From NCBI GenBank assembly GCA_943737045.1, contig CALSFV010000222.1, positions 124,001-188,000 of the forward strand: DNA of 64,000 nucleotides, in the 5' to 3' direction. The notes under the pieces were generated by a model. It was not told where the DNA came from. It saw only the letters and a list, made by a program, of their open reading frames with translations, and made no database searches. Positions within the stretch are counted from its first letter, which is position 1, and the number at the start of each line of letters is the position of its first letter. Below, in pieces: positions 1 through 11,122 of the stretch. A program made the position numbers and the translations under genes. The DNA comes from Parapristionchus giblindavisi (taxonomy: Eukaryota > Nematoda > Chromadorea > Rhabditida > Diplogasteridae).

Positions 1-564
1 TTTCCAATCCTCTCAACTTTAGCCCCAGTAATCTAGTCTGCCAATTATGAGCCCATCATATTTGTCAGTTCACTGTTCTCACCCTCTCTGCCAACATTGC
101 AATGTTCATTTTTGTCCAACGACTGTATTTTATCGAATGTCAATAATGAAGCTTTATAATTTGGTTAACGTTTCACATGCCAAATAAGCACTTTGCACAT
201 TTGACAGACAGGCAGCTTCAACGAAATGCCATTAATGGAAACGTCTAAATTGTCAACACTCCCGTACCAAATCTGACGTCGTCAGATTTGGCTGAAATCA
301 TAGATTTTTCATTCTACGCCACTTTCTTATTCTAACCCCTCTTATATCATCATCAGATGGAAGAATTTCCTCAAACTTGGGAAATTAAACCAATATATTT
401 ATCTATGTCACTTTGACAATTCGCATCATTATTGTTGTGCACAAGCCCAAAGTTATAAGTATGACCAATTGAACTATATTTGAATTCCCTCGCATGTTCC
501 CTGATAGGAAGTTGCATGTGCACGTTTTCCATTAATTAACACCTCACCACAACAATTTACTTCG

Positions 565-900
565 TAGAGTTGGCTATTTGGGGGGGGGGTTGCGGGCCCG
601 CGATGGCCTTTACTCTTCATTGCTAATGATTGCAGGCCCGCAGTGCGGTGTAAAATCATTGCGGGCCCGCAAACTTGGAGGGAGGGGGAGGAGAGCGATT
701 GCGGGCCCGCAACGTAAGGACGAAGAAAAGTGAAGAGAACAGAGAAGAACGACCTATCACAAAAACAGCCTGGTCGGAATAAGGCAGTCGTTGCGGGCCC
801 GCAATTCCGCTCCCCTTCCCCTCCCTCCAAGTTTGCGGGCCCGCAATGATATTACACCGCACTGCGGGCCCGCAATGCGTGTGCGTTATTGCCAACTCTA
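565..900. mobile_element. MITE rich in TTGCGGGCCCGCAA palindromes
   Basis: The two ends are inverted copies of TAGAGTTGGC, with a TA dinucleotide at each outer edge, which suggests a TA target duplication. The interior carries about seven copies of a short GC-rich palindrome around GCGGGCCCGC, often preceded by ATT or CACCGCAC. A second fragment of the family lies near 19.75-19.83 kb. No coding potential is seen. The TA flank suggests Tc1/mariner-type mobilisation, but that is inference. Confidence 0.65.
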
Positions 901-2759
901 TTACTCCGGGTATTGTTTGTCGATCTAGATACAAATAATACATTCAGTGTTTATAATAATACTATTAATATAATTAATAAAAAGTTCCTTTTTGATTCTC
1001 TTTATATCCTTGTGACAGGAATGATTACTGCGCTTGAACTAGTCCCTGAACTATTATCGTTAATTCTTTTGTTCTGAACAAAAATATTCTCCGCAATAAT
1101 CACTGATTTTTTCGGACGAAAGAAAATTTCTCATCTTGTGTGGAAAATAACCATTAATAGTCTGAAAATAAACGATAATAACCAAGATAATAATAATATT
1201 ATTATTCATTACCCATCGAGGCAGTGACCAACATGCCACACAACAGTTGTCGACATGAAACGACCGAAATCAGTTGGCATACTTGGAGTGACAAACGTGA
1301 ACACGACCTCTGATAGAGGTATTGGTAAGCTTTGAGTGAAACTCTGCAAAAGATACATAAACTGATCGAAGAAAAGAAGAAATATTAAATACATGCTAAT
1401 TATAGTCTGCTGTCTGACAAAAAAAGAGAGAGCAGAACAGAGATATTCAAATTAGATCGGAATATGCATTTAAATGAACTATTTCAGAATTCAATAACGA
1501 GTTCATAGAATTCGTTGTAAGAAAATATCAGCTTTGTTAGCCTGTATTGCTGAAGCGCTATCTTGAAAGGTATCAAGAAGTGTCGTGCGTATAGTATAAC
1601 AGAATACCATTGCCTTTTTTCGGTGAAGTGATTAGTAAAATTCTAGAGTTTTTTTTCAATACTAGTAACATATACCTGAACGAACATACTCTGCTGTAGC
1701 CGGTTGCTTTCCAAAGTATACTTGTTGGTGATTGTTGTATGAGACATCTATTATTATTAAACGATTGTGGAAAACATTTTCTTCAAAATGCCGTAACCCC
1801 CCCTACCATATCCTATCACCCCGTATTATACAGAAATCAAATAATTTGATTCGAATCTCTTTAGGTTACCTTATTGTGATTCTTTCCTAGGACACGTAAT
1901 GTAATCAGATCGAAAGTTACTTTCAGTCCAAACAGTGCACACGGTAGGTAGAGATTAATATAACTTGTATGAGGAAGCATTGATTAATTGCAATTAATAA
2001 TTTTAAAAACTTCTCGTAGAATTTCGAAATCGCAGTTTCCGAATACTCCCAACGCATTTTTATCGCGATCGTAGCATAGACACTAAATGTCGTCTGAAAA
2101 TGAAGTGACCGGGATAAATCATTTGCTTTAATCTTTGATCTTTGATACTTAGTGGTAAGATTATATATTTTTCTAACTGGGGTCGTTCTAGAGCAAATGA
2201 AACTCTCTAAGGTGGCTTTCTCCTAATATTTTCGTGAGCAATCTGTGCAGAAGGAATGCCAAAATCAATTCCACATGCCGTACACTACTTTTTTTTGCGG
2301 ACTGTGCGCATTAATCAATTGATTCACGTATCCATCACTGCTTGAAGTTCGCGCTTTAAAAATAATAAAATTTTGGCAATAGGTATCGAAGCCGCGACCA
2401 ATAATCATCAAGTCCGCGGACTACACAAGGGGACGGCGAGAGTACACTCTAACTTTCGGCTTATCAATTTTTTAATACGTTAGAGGTTAGTCGTTAGAGG
2501 TTGCATCAGGGCTGAGATTTCCGATTTTCCGAATTTTCAGAATTTCCGACCTTTTACGGAAAATTTTGATTTTCCGGTTTTCCGAAAAATTTTCGGAAAA
2601 TTCGGAAAATTTCTAGTGGCTAAAAGTCATTGAATAATAGAGTTTGCATCAATATTCACCGGTCTTCATCTCGTAAATCACAATTTGTGAATAGCTTGTG
2701 GCAAAGGCGCGACCCAGTCAGTGTGAAATTAAGAAGTTGTTTCTATACTTCGTTATATA

Positions 2760-3240
2760 CAGTAGCGCCGGAAAGTCAAAATACACTTTTTGTTTCTGTT
2801 CAGTTGAGATATCAAGCTGAAATTTGTACATGATGTACCCACAGTATGTACGTATTCGATCCTCTTATAAGGTCTCACCGGCCTTTCTGGTTATTGTATA
2901 GTGATGACGCTACCGAACAACACTTTTTCGAAAATTCATTATTCTTTCAGGGATTTTTTTGTACTCGCCAAACTTCGTGAGCATCGAGAGGACTACAATG
3001 TCTATCCAGATAAAAAATTTCAATTTGCTGCGAATTCGGGTATTGGCCGCGGACTAGCAGCAACTTCGTGGTCGCAAAATCGTATCTCGGCTTCTAGAAG
3101 AGCTTTTATGGAGTTCAAAGCAGCAAAGTGATTCTCATGGTGAGTCCTGATTATCCTGTAAGTATGGTAGCGCTAGCTCATCATTCATCCTCTTGTATCG
3201 AAAAAGTCACTTTTTTACAAGACCCAATTTTGAAAAATCA
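2760..3240 (+). mobile_element. Single arm of CAGTAGCGCCGG foldback element
   Basis: Starts with CAGTAGCGCCGGAAAGTC directly after TA. It is homologous, at moderate divergence, to both arms of the palindrome at 11123-12763. The right arm is absent because the next palindrome (3241-5153) begins here. ORF-like stretches translate similarly to the other arm but resemble no transposase I recognise. Confidence 0.65.
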
Positions 3241-5153
3241 CATCGCGCCAAGAATTTTGATTCAGGCCACTCCACTTTATGGGTGTAGGGTACCTTGGGC
3301 CCTGATTACAAAATGGTACTCAAAGTGGCCCTAGCAGTGGAAAGCGGCGCGCCAGGTGGGCGCCAAGTTTGAAAACTCGTTTTTTATATTTTTTTTCAAC
3401 CGAACAAGCTAGAGACCAAATTTCTTCGGCATTGTGTTAGGCATGCCGAATGTGCACAGAAACACTATTGAGATTAATTTTAAGCAATTCCTAGACTAAT
3501 TTTTTTACTCGATATTTAGGTTTTTTTCGATTTCTCGGCATCTCAATGTCAATTCCGCACAAGTTCTCTAGTATATCCATGTAGCCCAACTACTAGTGCA
3601 TGTAACCCTGCTAGGCGGAAATCGATTTTAGATTGCGCGTGTCGGAAAAAATCGGTCTGATCGTCTCCAACTTGACTCAGACTCGTTGTTTCATAATTTT
3701 TTGCTGCATTTTCAAAACGATTAGTGCGGAATTGTGGTCTACTCAAAGTTTAGAGGTGAGACTAGTAAAATGACACAAGAACCCCATCACTTGGATCAAT
3801 TTGAAAATTTCGATTTTCACGACCCCGGGGTCATGGTCGAAAATTTCAAAATTTCTCAAGTTTGAAATGTTTTCATTTATGGTGCTTCCTGTGAAGTACT
3901 AATGATGTGAAGAATATTCAGCCAATGCTCAATGGCTGATCTCTCCTTTCAACAATTTTTCGAAAAGTTTCATGTGGAATGCGTGCGAAAAAGTCAGAAT
4001 TGTGCTTGAATCAGTTTTCAACTTACTCTCTGTAACATTTTATCTTAGTACTTTGCGATATACATAATCAATATGAAAATCGTTTATTTTCGAAAATTCA
4101 TATTTTTTTCACCATGACCCATGGAAATCGATTTTTTCAAAAGTGAGCCGAATGCCGGGATTTAAGTTCTACTACGTTTACTCATCATGAAACATCACAT
4201 TGTGGTTGTCGTTTGCTAATTGTCGCGGCATTCCAGTCGAAAAACTGCAATATTTCAGAAATTTTCCATGAAAGTAGGCACTCAATTTGATTTTTTTGAA
4301 TTTTCCAAAATTAACGATTTTCATATTGATTATGTACATTGCAAAGTGCTTAGATGGAATGTTGCAGAAAGTAAGATGGAAACTGATTCAAGCATAATTC
4401 TGACTTTTTCGCACGCATTCAACATGAATCTTTTCGAAAAATGGTTGAAAGGAGAGACCGGCCATTGAGCATTGGCTGAATATTATTCACATCATTAGTA
4501 CTTCACAATAAGATTCATAAATGAAAACATTTCAAGCTTGAGAAATTTTAAAATTTTCGACCATGACCCCTGGGTAGTGAAAATCGAAATTTTCAAATTG
4601 ATCCAAGTTATGGGCTTCTTGTGTCATTTTACTTGTCTCACCTCTAAACTTTGAGTAGACCACAATTCCGCACTAATCGTTTGGAAAATACATTTAAAAA
4701 ACACGAAATAACGATTCTGAGTCAAGTTGGAGACACTCAACCGATTTTTTCCGAAACGCGCAATCCAAGATCGATTTCAGCCTGGCAGGGTTACATGCAA
4801 TGGTAGTTGGGCTCCATGAATATACTAGAGAACTTGTGCGGAATTGACATTGAGATGCCGAGAAATCGAAAAAAACCTAAAAATCGAGTAAAAAAATTAG
4901 TCTAGGAATTGCTTAAAATTAATCTCAATAGTGTTTCTGTGCACATTCGGCATGCCTAACACAATGCCGAAGAAATTTGGTCTCTAGCTTGTTCGGTTGA
5001 AAAAATATAAAAATCGAGTTTTCAAACTTGGCGCCCACCTGACGCGCCGCTTTCCACTGCTAGGGCCACTTTGAGTACCATTTTGTAATCAGGGCCCAAG
5101 GTACCCTACACCCATAAAGTGTAGTGGCCTGAATCAAAATTCTTAGCGCGATG
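3241..5153. mobile_element. 1.9-kb palindromic foldback element
   Basis: The arms are inverted copies. The left end reads CATCGCGCCAAGAATTTTG and the right end reads the complement with one change. The arms run about 900 bases each, and the spacer near 4.1-4.2 kb is short. Both arms contain the same AAATCGAAAA-rich blocks. No intact ORF is seen. A diverged copy of the inner part of an arm lies at the right edge of the window (about 63.85-64.0 kb), so this is a family. It lies in a large intron gap of the decayed receptor. Confidence 0.75.
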
Positions 5154-5639
5154 TCCGAAATTTGTCCGAAATGGTCGAGTCTTACAGATCCGGACTCTTA
5201 AAACATGAATGTGGCCTTTTTCCCGCAAGTGTAAATTATGTTAATATACAGATATAATACACATATATCTTACAAATCCAATAAATCTGCTGAGTTGCGA
5301 TCCGGATTGAAATATATCGTAGTCGGGTAGTGCATACCAAATCGAATTAATAATTAAAACAAGCATGTTATTCATTGATAACATGCCACACATTAGACCA
5401 AATCTTTAAACGATATCTCTTCATTCAAGCAATATTTTTTCAATAAACAATACGAGTTTTGTAGGTGTTCAGCTCGGAAAACTGTTAGTAAAGCTAGGAG
5501 ATTGGTCGCAAAGCCTCCAATCGATACGTCGATGCCTAATAAGGCAATTGTTATTCTTGGGATACAGACGAAAATAATATTCCAAAAATAATAGATATAT
5601 TTTAAGAATTTCAAAAAAAACTAACAAGGTGAATGATAA

Positions 5640-6208
5640 GATGAGCTTCCGGATAAAACGAAGCGAAATGAGTTAATGACGACATACTGGAAGACTCATT
5701 TTCTGCCATTTTGAATGAAAACGAAGATACTGCCAAGCAGAAGATAGGATAACTAGAGTGCACAATGAATACGGTCAGGAAAGGTAACAACATTAAAGCG
5801 CACCACCGATCTAATTTGACATTCCGCCTTTTCCACACTCCCTTGCAGAAAATGAAAGCAAAACAGTGTGCTCAGAACAGAAAGTTTCAAAATAGGGTTG
5901 GGCGAACCTTGAAGCGATATAAACTAATCGATGTCTGTCAAGAATGTCACGAAGCGAAGAGCTTTATGTACCGCATATGAGCTTCGTCTTGACTACTGTA
6001 GGTTATGATTTTATACACAAGATGAATGACAAATGACGGTGGCGATGGGCTGCCCGCTTATCTTCACTTGATCCTGACAGATGGTCGAGAAGAGTGTTGG
6101 AATGGCACCCACAAGGGCCATGTAATATTCGACACAATAATGAAAAGGCAATTTGCATATGTTCAGGAGAAATTCAGAACATAAAAAGGTACATAACAAT
6201 TGGTACAT
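5640..6208 (-). pseudogene. Possible 7TM receptor fragment, family unclear
   Basis: Two open stretches on the minus strand look like pieces of a nematode serpentine receptor. The one at 6011-6208 has YYMALVGAIP, and the one near 5640-5838 has a hydrophobic run MLLPFLTVFIVHSSYPIF followed by FYPEAHLIIHLV, which recalls the TM6-TM7 end of Str/Srd-type receptors. The latter follows a CTGCAAG acceptor-like site. No start, no TM1-TM4 and no clean splice chain was found. It sits just downstream of the Str-like gene and upstream of the Srx-like TM1 exon, all on the same strand. It could be a receptor relic or chance hydrophobic coding. Confidence 0.3.
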
Positions 6209-6870
6209 AATAAATAAAATAATAATAAAGTTTAGCCGACATAAGGATCACTCATCGTACTACATTGAGATTTAGATCTACGACAACAAAGAATCGATTG
6301 AAGTCCTCGCCTGAATAAATAATGAAATTATGGTCCTCTGCTCCAGTTTCACTTTCGCGAACACTTTTTCACCATACAAGCTCGCTCGTGCTATGCTCAG
6401 TGTGGTTAGCTCTTAGAATTCAAACTATGACCCTTTAACAATATCAACTAACCGATAAACGTTGACGCCAAACGCTATCACTAAGGCGTCGACCAGGGGA
6501 AAGAACGAAACAGTAGCGGAGATTACGTTTGGATAAATGTCGAATCGAAATCCGAAAAGAGTGACGTTCACTGTGACTGCACAAGGAAGATACACGAACG
6601 CAATAGGTAATGCCATCTTAAAGGTCATCTTTTTTTTCATAATAAACATTTTGCTAGACCTGTACGAACAGAGTTATGAACATTGATCTTTGTAGAGTTC
6701 TTGTCTTCACGCTCCATTGGTTATTTTGATTCCTTGAAAAAAGTAGTTTTTTTTAATCTAAGGATTAACCACGCATTTACAGGTGAATGTCTACTCTCAC
6801 CACACTCACGTGCCTCTACATACAGCCAGCGGCGGCTACAGTTAATCAACTACACACATAGAAAAAATAG

Positions 6871-6981
6871 TAACCCACAGCACACAAGTCCTGCGATGTG
6901 TTATATTTAACACTTTTTGTTTGTTAAAATAGCTCAAAAGTGTTAGTTATAACACTTCATAGGTCTTATGTGCTGTGGGAT
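6871..6981. mobile_element. Short MITE, TAACCCACAGCACA ends
   Basis: Perfect inverted ends (CCCACAGCACA and TGTGCTGTGGG) enclose GTGTTATAACAC-like repeats. It lies in the last intron of the Str-like receptor. Confidence 0.65.
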
Positions 6982-7010
6982 AAACAATATTTTCGCTGTG
7001 TGGAAATGTA

Positions 7011-7160
7011 TGTTGGATATATGAACATACCACAAGGTAAACGTGTATGAACAATAAATATTAAGCAAATGGATGAAATACAATTTTTAGGGATAATATA
7101 AATGAGGATCAAGGAGGTAACGGAATTGAGGATGTTGGATATATGAGCATACCACAAGCG
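7011..7160. repeat. Direct duplication of a 26-base segment
   Basis: The segment GTTGGATATATGARCATACC followed by ACAAG occurs twice (about 7011 and 7132), once containing the end of the TM5 exon. It suggests a small local duplication in the Str-like receptor. Confidence 0.6.
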
Positions 7161-8454
7161 TTGAACAATGACGACAGTACAGAAAGTTATGATCGATAAC
7201 CAAAATCCCATTATACTGTTCAATATCATTGCACCAACAAACTGTCGTGCTCGAAGACCATTGTCATCCTGAAATTGATAATAAAAATTCCATTCGAACT
7301 CTGGAATACGATCTTTACATAGTACAAAGCTGCGATGTGCCCCTGCCCTTGCCCTTCAAACTCGTTATCGAGAAAAGGTTTCACATAGGCTCGCGTTTCT
7401 GCATCCGAATCTTGATTGACGAAACAGTTCGCGAACCTGAAAAGTTCAAGTTTTTTTTCGCCAGCTGACGTTAGATTAGTTGAGGTGCAAGAATGATGAT
7501 AAAGTTGGTCTCGAATGAGCTCATCGTCTAGTCTTCCTTGATACACCTCAACTGGATTCATACCAAACAATACTTTGAATGAGCACTGTAACTACTACAA
7601 TAATTATAGTATTTCGTCTCGTATAGAAAGAAATTCGCGACGGACTGCAATAGAGATTCGATGAAAACAATAATAAAAAATAATTTAACGCTTTCCTCTT
7701 TCCGGAGAGTTCCTAATTAGCTTAGAATGTTTAGCAAAATAATCAATACAAAATGTGCGAACTTTGTTATAGCTATTAATCGATATATGAAAAGATGACC
7801 AAGGAGAGGCATTGTGTTTGAGAAAACACTGGCGAAGAAACAAACAGAAACCTAAATGAATAAATAATATTATTATATGATGAATGTGTGGACCTTCGAC
7901 GTCAAAATTCCGTAAGCAAACATAATGAACACATCTCGATAGATGCAGATGACCTGGAACATAATAATAATAATATATTTACCGTATCTTGAGATGATGT
8001 TTAAAATGAAAATGGAAAAATTTAAATGTTTAAGAAAAGAGATTTTTCTTAAACATTTAAAATACATTTTAAAACAAGAAGTTGCGATGATGTAGTTTTT
8101 CTTATAGAATTACATACTTTTGTTACAAATTTTCACTTTTAATTTGTTCAGTAAATTATAAGAAACGATAAATATTTAAATTAGTTGCATTCGAAGTTAC
8201 CGGCATTGTTAACCCATGAATAATAGAGAAGAAAATATCGTTGATTGTAAAAGCAATTAACAGATATTTGTACGATCCGATTTCCTTGCATGACTTGGTC
8301 ACTATCAGATAAATGACAACGAAATTAGTCACAATGGATAGTCCTTAAAAGGCGTTGAAGTTGAAAAATCAAAAAAAGTCCTCACCTATATTCGCCAGTT
8401 CTACTGCAGAAAAAATATGGAAGAGCGGCTGAGACGAAGCCATTTTAATATGGG

Positions 8455-8655
8455 ACTTTGGTATTTCACAACTTAAAGTCTACTTAAAATACGTCACTGA
8501 TAAAACATACAAATTTACTTTACTTTAAGTACTTTACGTTAAAATTGACTTTAAGTATAATTTAAGTGAAAGAACATTTGACGAAATGCATTACGGTATA
8601 TACACAACTTGGAGTAGATTTAAGTCTATCTTTAAGTAGACTCGCAAGTCTAATA
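8455..8655. mobile_element. TACTTAAAGT-type MITE, copy 1
   Basis: Begins TTTGGTATTTCACAACTTAA and consists of repeated CTTTAAGTAGACTT and complementary motifs. It is related to elements at 33017-33256 and 36528-37627. The right end is degraded and runs into a short (TAA)n tract. It lies just upstream of the Str-like start codon. Confidence 0.55.
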
Positions 8656-10020
8656 ATAATAATAATATTTATACGGATTCATGAATAAACAATGAAACGT
8701 GCGATGACAGAAGAGGAAACGAAAATCAATAATGAAGATGATAATGCTAAAAATAATGAATTGCTCACGGGTTAAAGAATAGAATACTGGGCGAATCTTT
8801 GGAATAATAGAGACGAAACATGATTTGTCAGGGAAACTTTGATTGCCTACTTCATATGAAAATGATAACTTCACTTTAAATGTGGAAATAGCAAAGAAGT
8901 AGGCGTTTATCGTTCGAGCTAGTTCAAAGCGAAAGATTAATTTTGCGTCATAAATAGTTCTGACGATTTTAATCTTAAAAGAGGCATGCGATAATCCCAA
9001 GGCTCGTTTGGACTCTGTGCACGAGACATCAGTGAGAAAAAGCGAAGTTACTAAAGATCATTCACACAGAACATGTACTGTGTACTGAGCTATCAAGAAT
9101 TGTATATTAATAGTTCATGAAAACATATTCGCAACGTTTGTCATTAAAAGATGTTTTGCAATACAACACACACCGTTTCGGCCATAGGTACAATGTTTTG
9201 AATAAAAGTCAAGCATATTTCTATTATCTTTGAGTTACAAACCTGTATTGTTTCATGCTGAGCATGTCGATAAATAAAATAAAATAAAAATATTTGAATA
9301 ACGAATCCACGATCCTTGAAGACTTCTCGCTGATGCATGTCTACATTGTTTCTAGTATAGAACGCGAACATTTGACACAATTGAACTTCCATCGTTCCGA
9401 ATCTTTGTCACTGTATTCATTAAATAATTGTTAACTTTCTCCCACCATTATGGCAACTCCAATTGTGTGATGGTTCATTGATCAGAGTCGAGAGACATAG
9501 GAGGGGCAAAAGACATAGAGACAGTGCGAGAGAGTACGCATTAGGAAGAGAGTACAGATAATGAAAACCAACCATAGGTTGATCTCTGATCTTTACTTCT
9601 CCCTCTCTTCATTCTCTATTCGATCATATTCTGTTTCTCGTTGTAAATCAATTTTGGGATGCGCAATACTTGCCACCTTCGTAATGTTTTGACTTTTTGA
9701 ACTCTCACATGATCTATTTTTTTATTTATTTATCACATTCTCACGCATGAACGAGACTAATGAAATAATTGCGAAATAATAAATGATCAATAAACTCTCA
9801 GCAAACGATAGATAAGATAAAAGTAATGGATGGGCAAAGGGGTGGGGACGTCTCATGTGAGCCAGTCGTCCATCTCATATCGTCGAGTAGTCACTACATG
9901 TATATCGTATGAGTGAATGGAGGAGCTCTTGTGTAGACTGGGAAGAGGACCAGTACTGTAGTCGATGATAGTGAGAATGACCAAGACGACACGTCACAAT
10001 GGAGACACAATTGGGTAATG

Positions 10021-10075
10021 GTAGGTGCTATGGGGGAACTGTGAGGGATGCTATGGGGGAACTGTGAGGGATCCT
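10021..10075 (+). repeat. Tandem duplication, 24-base unit
   Basis: The unit GCTATGGGGGAACTGTGAGG occurs twice in tandem with GAT between. No gene recognised around it (8.7-10.0 kb is otherwise featureless). Confidence 0.7.
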
Positions 10076-10105
10076 CTTCATCTACGATTGCTGATGTCGT
10101 CATAG

Positions 10106-10423
10106 ATGTCGTCAGAAAGACTACTTCTTTGGGCCAACTCCGATTTGGATACTCTTGCCGACAAGGTAAGCTAAAAGCAACGGGCTACATGAATCGATTA
10201 TCGATTGCTTAAATCTAATCCTTACTAGTGCAAAATTGTGGAATCTGGTGTTATCTTGGTACTCAAGTCAATGCAACGAAGTGTTTCTTTGCTTGTTATG
10301 GAGTATAATTATCGATTGATTCAGTGTGTTTCCTCTGTGACTGCGCCGGTCGCACCTCTCATTCTGACGACTCACTTCGCTAAGCGGAGGTTCATCATTC
10401 CAGCCCTCCATAGTGCCTCATAG
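10106..10423 (+). CDS. Possible two-exon small hypothetical protein
   Basis: Exon 10106-10165 opens MSSERLLLWA and ends LADK before a consensus donor GTAAGC. A 63-base intron ends TTACTAG. Exon 10229-10423 begins CKIVESG and ends HSAS then TAG. Both exons are phase 0 and together give 84 codons. I do not recognise the product. It has no signal peptide or obvious membrane span, and is mildly basic near the end (FAKRRF). The AAG|GTAAGC donor and consistent phase are the main support. With no paralogue in the window, a chance ORF remains possible. Confidence 0.35.
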
Positions 10424-10934
10424 GTATGCCCATCATTTGTTTTCAAATTGTGTAATGGAAAGGAAAACTGCGAGAGTGCACACGCCTTTTATACTTTACG
10501 TTCCATCAGAATTGATTTTTTATCTCACACATGCTTGATGGTATTTTGACGGCGATAATGTTATCAAAATAAGTTTCTCCTCTGGCTCTATTCTGTCTTT
10601 TCTCGTGTTCAAAAGTTGCGAATCAAAAGTAAACAATAGGCGTACACTCCTAGTTTTTCTGTCTTCATACATCACTATTGAAAACTGCCTTAATTATCAC
10701 TTATGAGAAATGTCAAATAGCTGAATTTATGATAATTTCTCATGTCACGTTCCGAATCGTCGTTTCATCAATATCATCATCGGACAATTGTTATGGGCAT
10801 CGTGATGAGAAGATTGTTATCTCTCCTTCTGGATTAACTACACGACGGACGCCTGCTACAAGAAAACACGGTACAGAATAACCGAAAACACGGTTATTCT
10901 GTACCGTCTTTTCTTGTAAAACGCATAAATATTA

Positions 10935-11098
10935 TTGACCGTATAAAATACACTTGTTTATTTGGCACAAGAGTAGCCAACCACTCCGAGATGCGGGGCG
11001 AGATGTAGAAGGCTACATCTCGATCTCCTCTCGATTGTGACTTCCGTTCGTTAGCACCATTTGTCATTTTCTTATGCAAGTACATTTTATACGCACAA
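10935..11098. mobile_element. TTGNGCGTATAAAA MITE, copy 1
   Basis: Ends TTGACCGTATAAAA and TTTTATACGCACAA sit between TA dinucleotides, so a TA target duplication is visible. The core hairpin GATGTAGAAGGCTACATC is shared with copies at 37711 and 62622. It is non-coding; the TA duplication implies Tc1/mariner-type transposition. Confidence 0.8.
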
Positions 11099-11122
11099 TA
11101 TTATTGCTACGCCTACTGATGC

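Larger units (their letters stand above)
1131..5614 (-). pseudogene. Srx-like 7TM chemoreceptor, interrupted and missing central exons
   Basis: A serpentine receptor related to the intact gene at 59769-63642; such proteins sit in the membrane of sensory cilia. Exons located by homology are 5454-5614 (TM1, ending LQN before a split Ser codon), 5274-5403 (TM2, FGLMCG...NN), probable 1879-1972 (TM5), probable 1676-1720 (third inner loop, ending MFVQ), 1213-1343 (TM6-7, ending WHVGHCLDG) and 1131-1161 (LLMVIFHTR then TGA). Splice phases between the last three agree with the intact paralogue. The exons corresponding to TM3-TM4 and the second outer loop were not found. Their place is filled by two foldback elements (2760-5153). 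The last exon stops about 23 codons earlier than in the intact copy. I infer a pseudogene, but the 5' and 3' pieces could be two separate relics. Confidence 0.6.
6425..8443 (-). pseudogene. Str-family 7TM chemoreceptor with one frameshift
   Basis: A seven-transmembrane odorant-type receptor of the Str/Srj superfamily. Exons, in coding order: 8386-8443 (start MASSQPLF), 8201-8343 (TM1-TM2, with the family signature KEIGSYKYLL), 7894-7953, 7763-7851 (TM3, FIYRLIAIT), 7644 down to about 7570 (TM4, IVVVTVLIQSIVWY), then a continuing frame to about 7500, 7319-7436, 7153-7268 (TM5) and a last exon ending at 6425 (TM6-7, FFPLVDALVIAFG...VYR, stop). Phases of the first five junctions fit. After TM4 (about 7562-7575) the reading frame must shift by one base to continue, and the TM6 start is not resolved because a MITE and a duplicated segment occupy 6871-7160. 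The donor at 7893 (GTCCAC) and the donor after 7763 are weak. I call it a pseudogene or recently damaged gene; a sequencing error could explain the single shift. Confidence 0.7.

Noticed and set aside
8650..9392. ORFs of 116 and 82 residues upstream of the Str-like gene
   Set aside because: Looked for TM or receptor motifs and found none convincing; flanked by MITE and AT-rich DNA.
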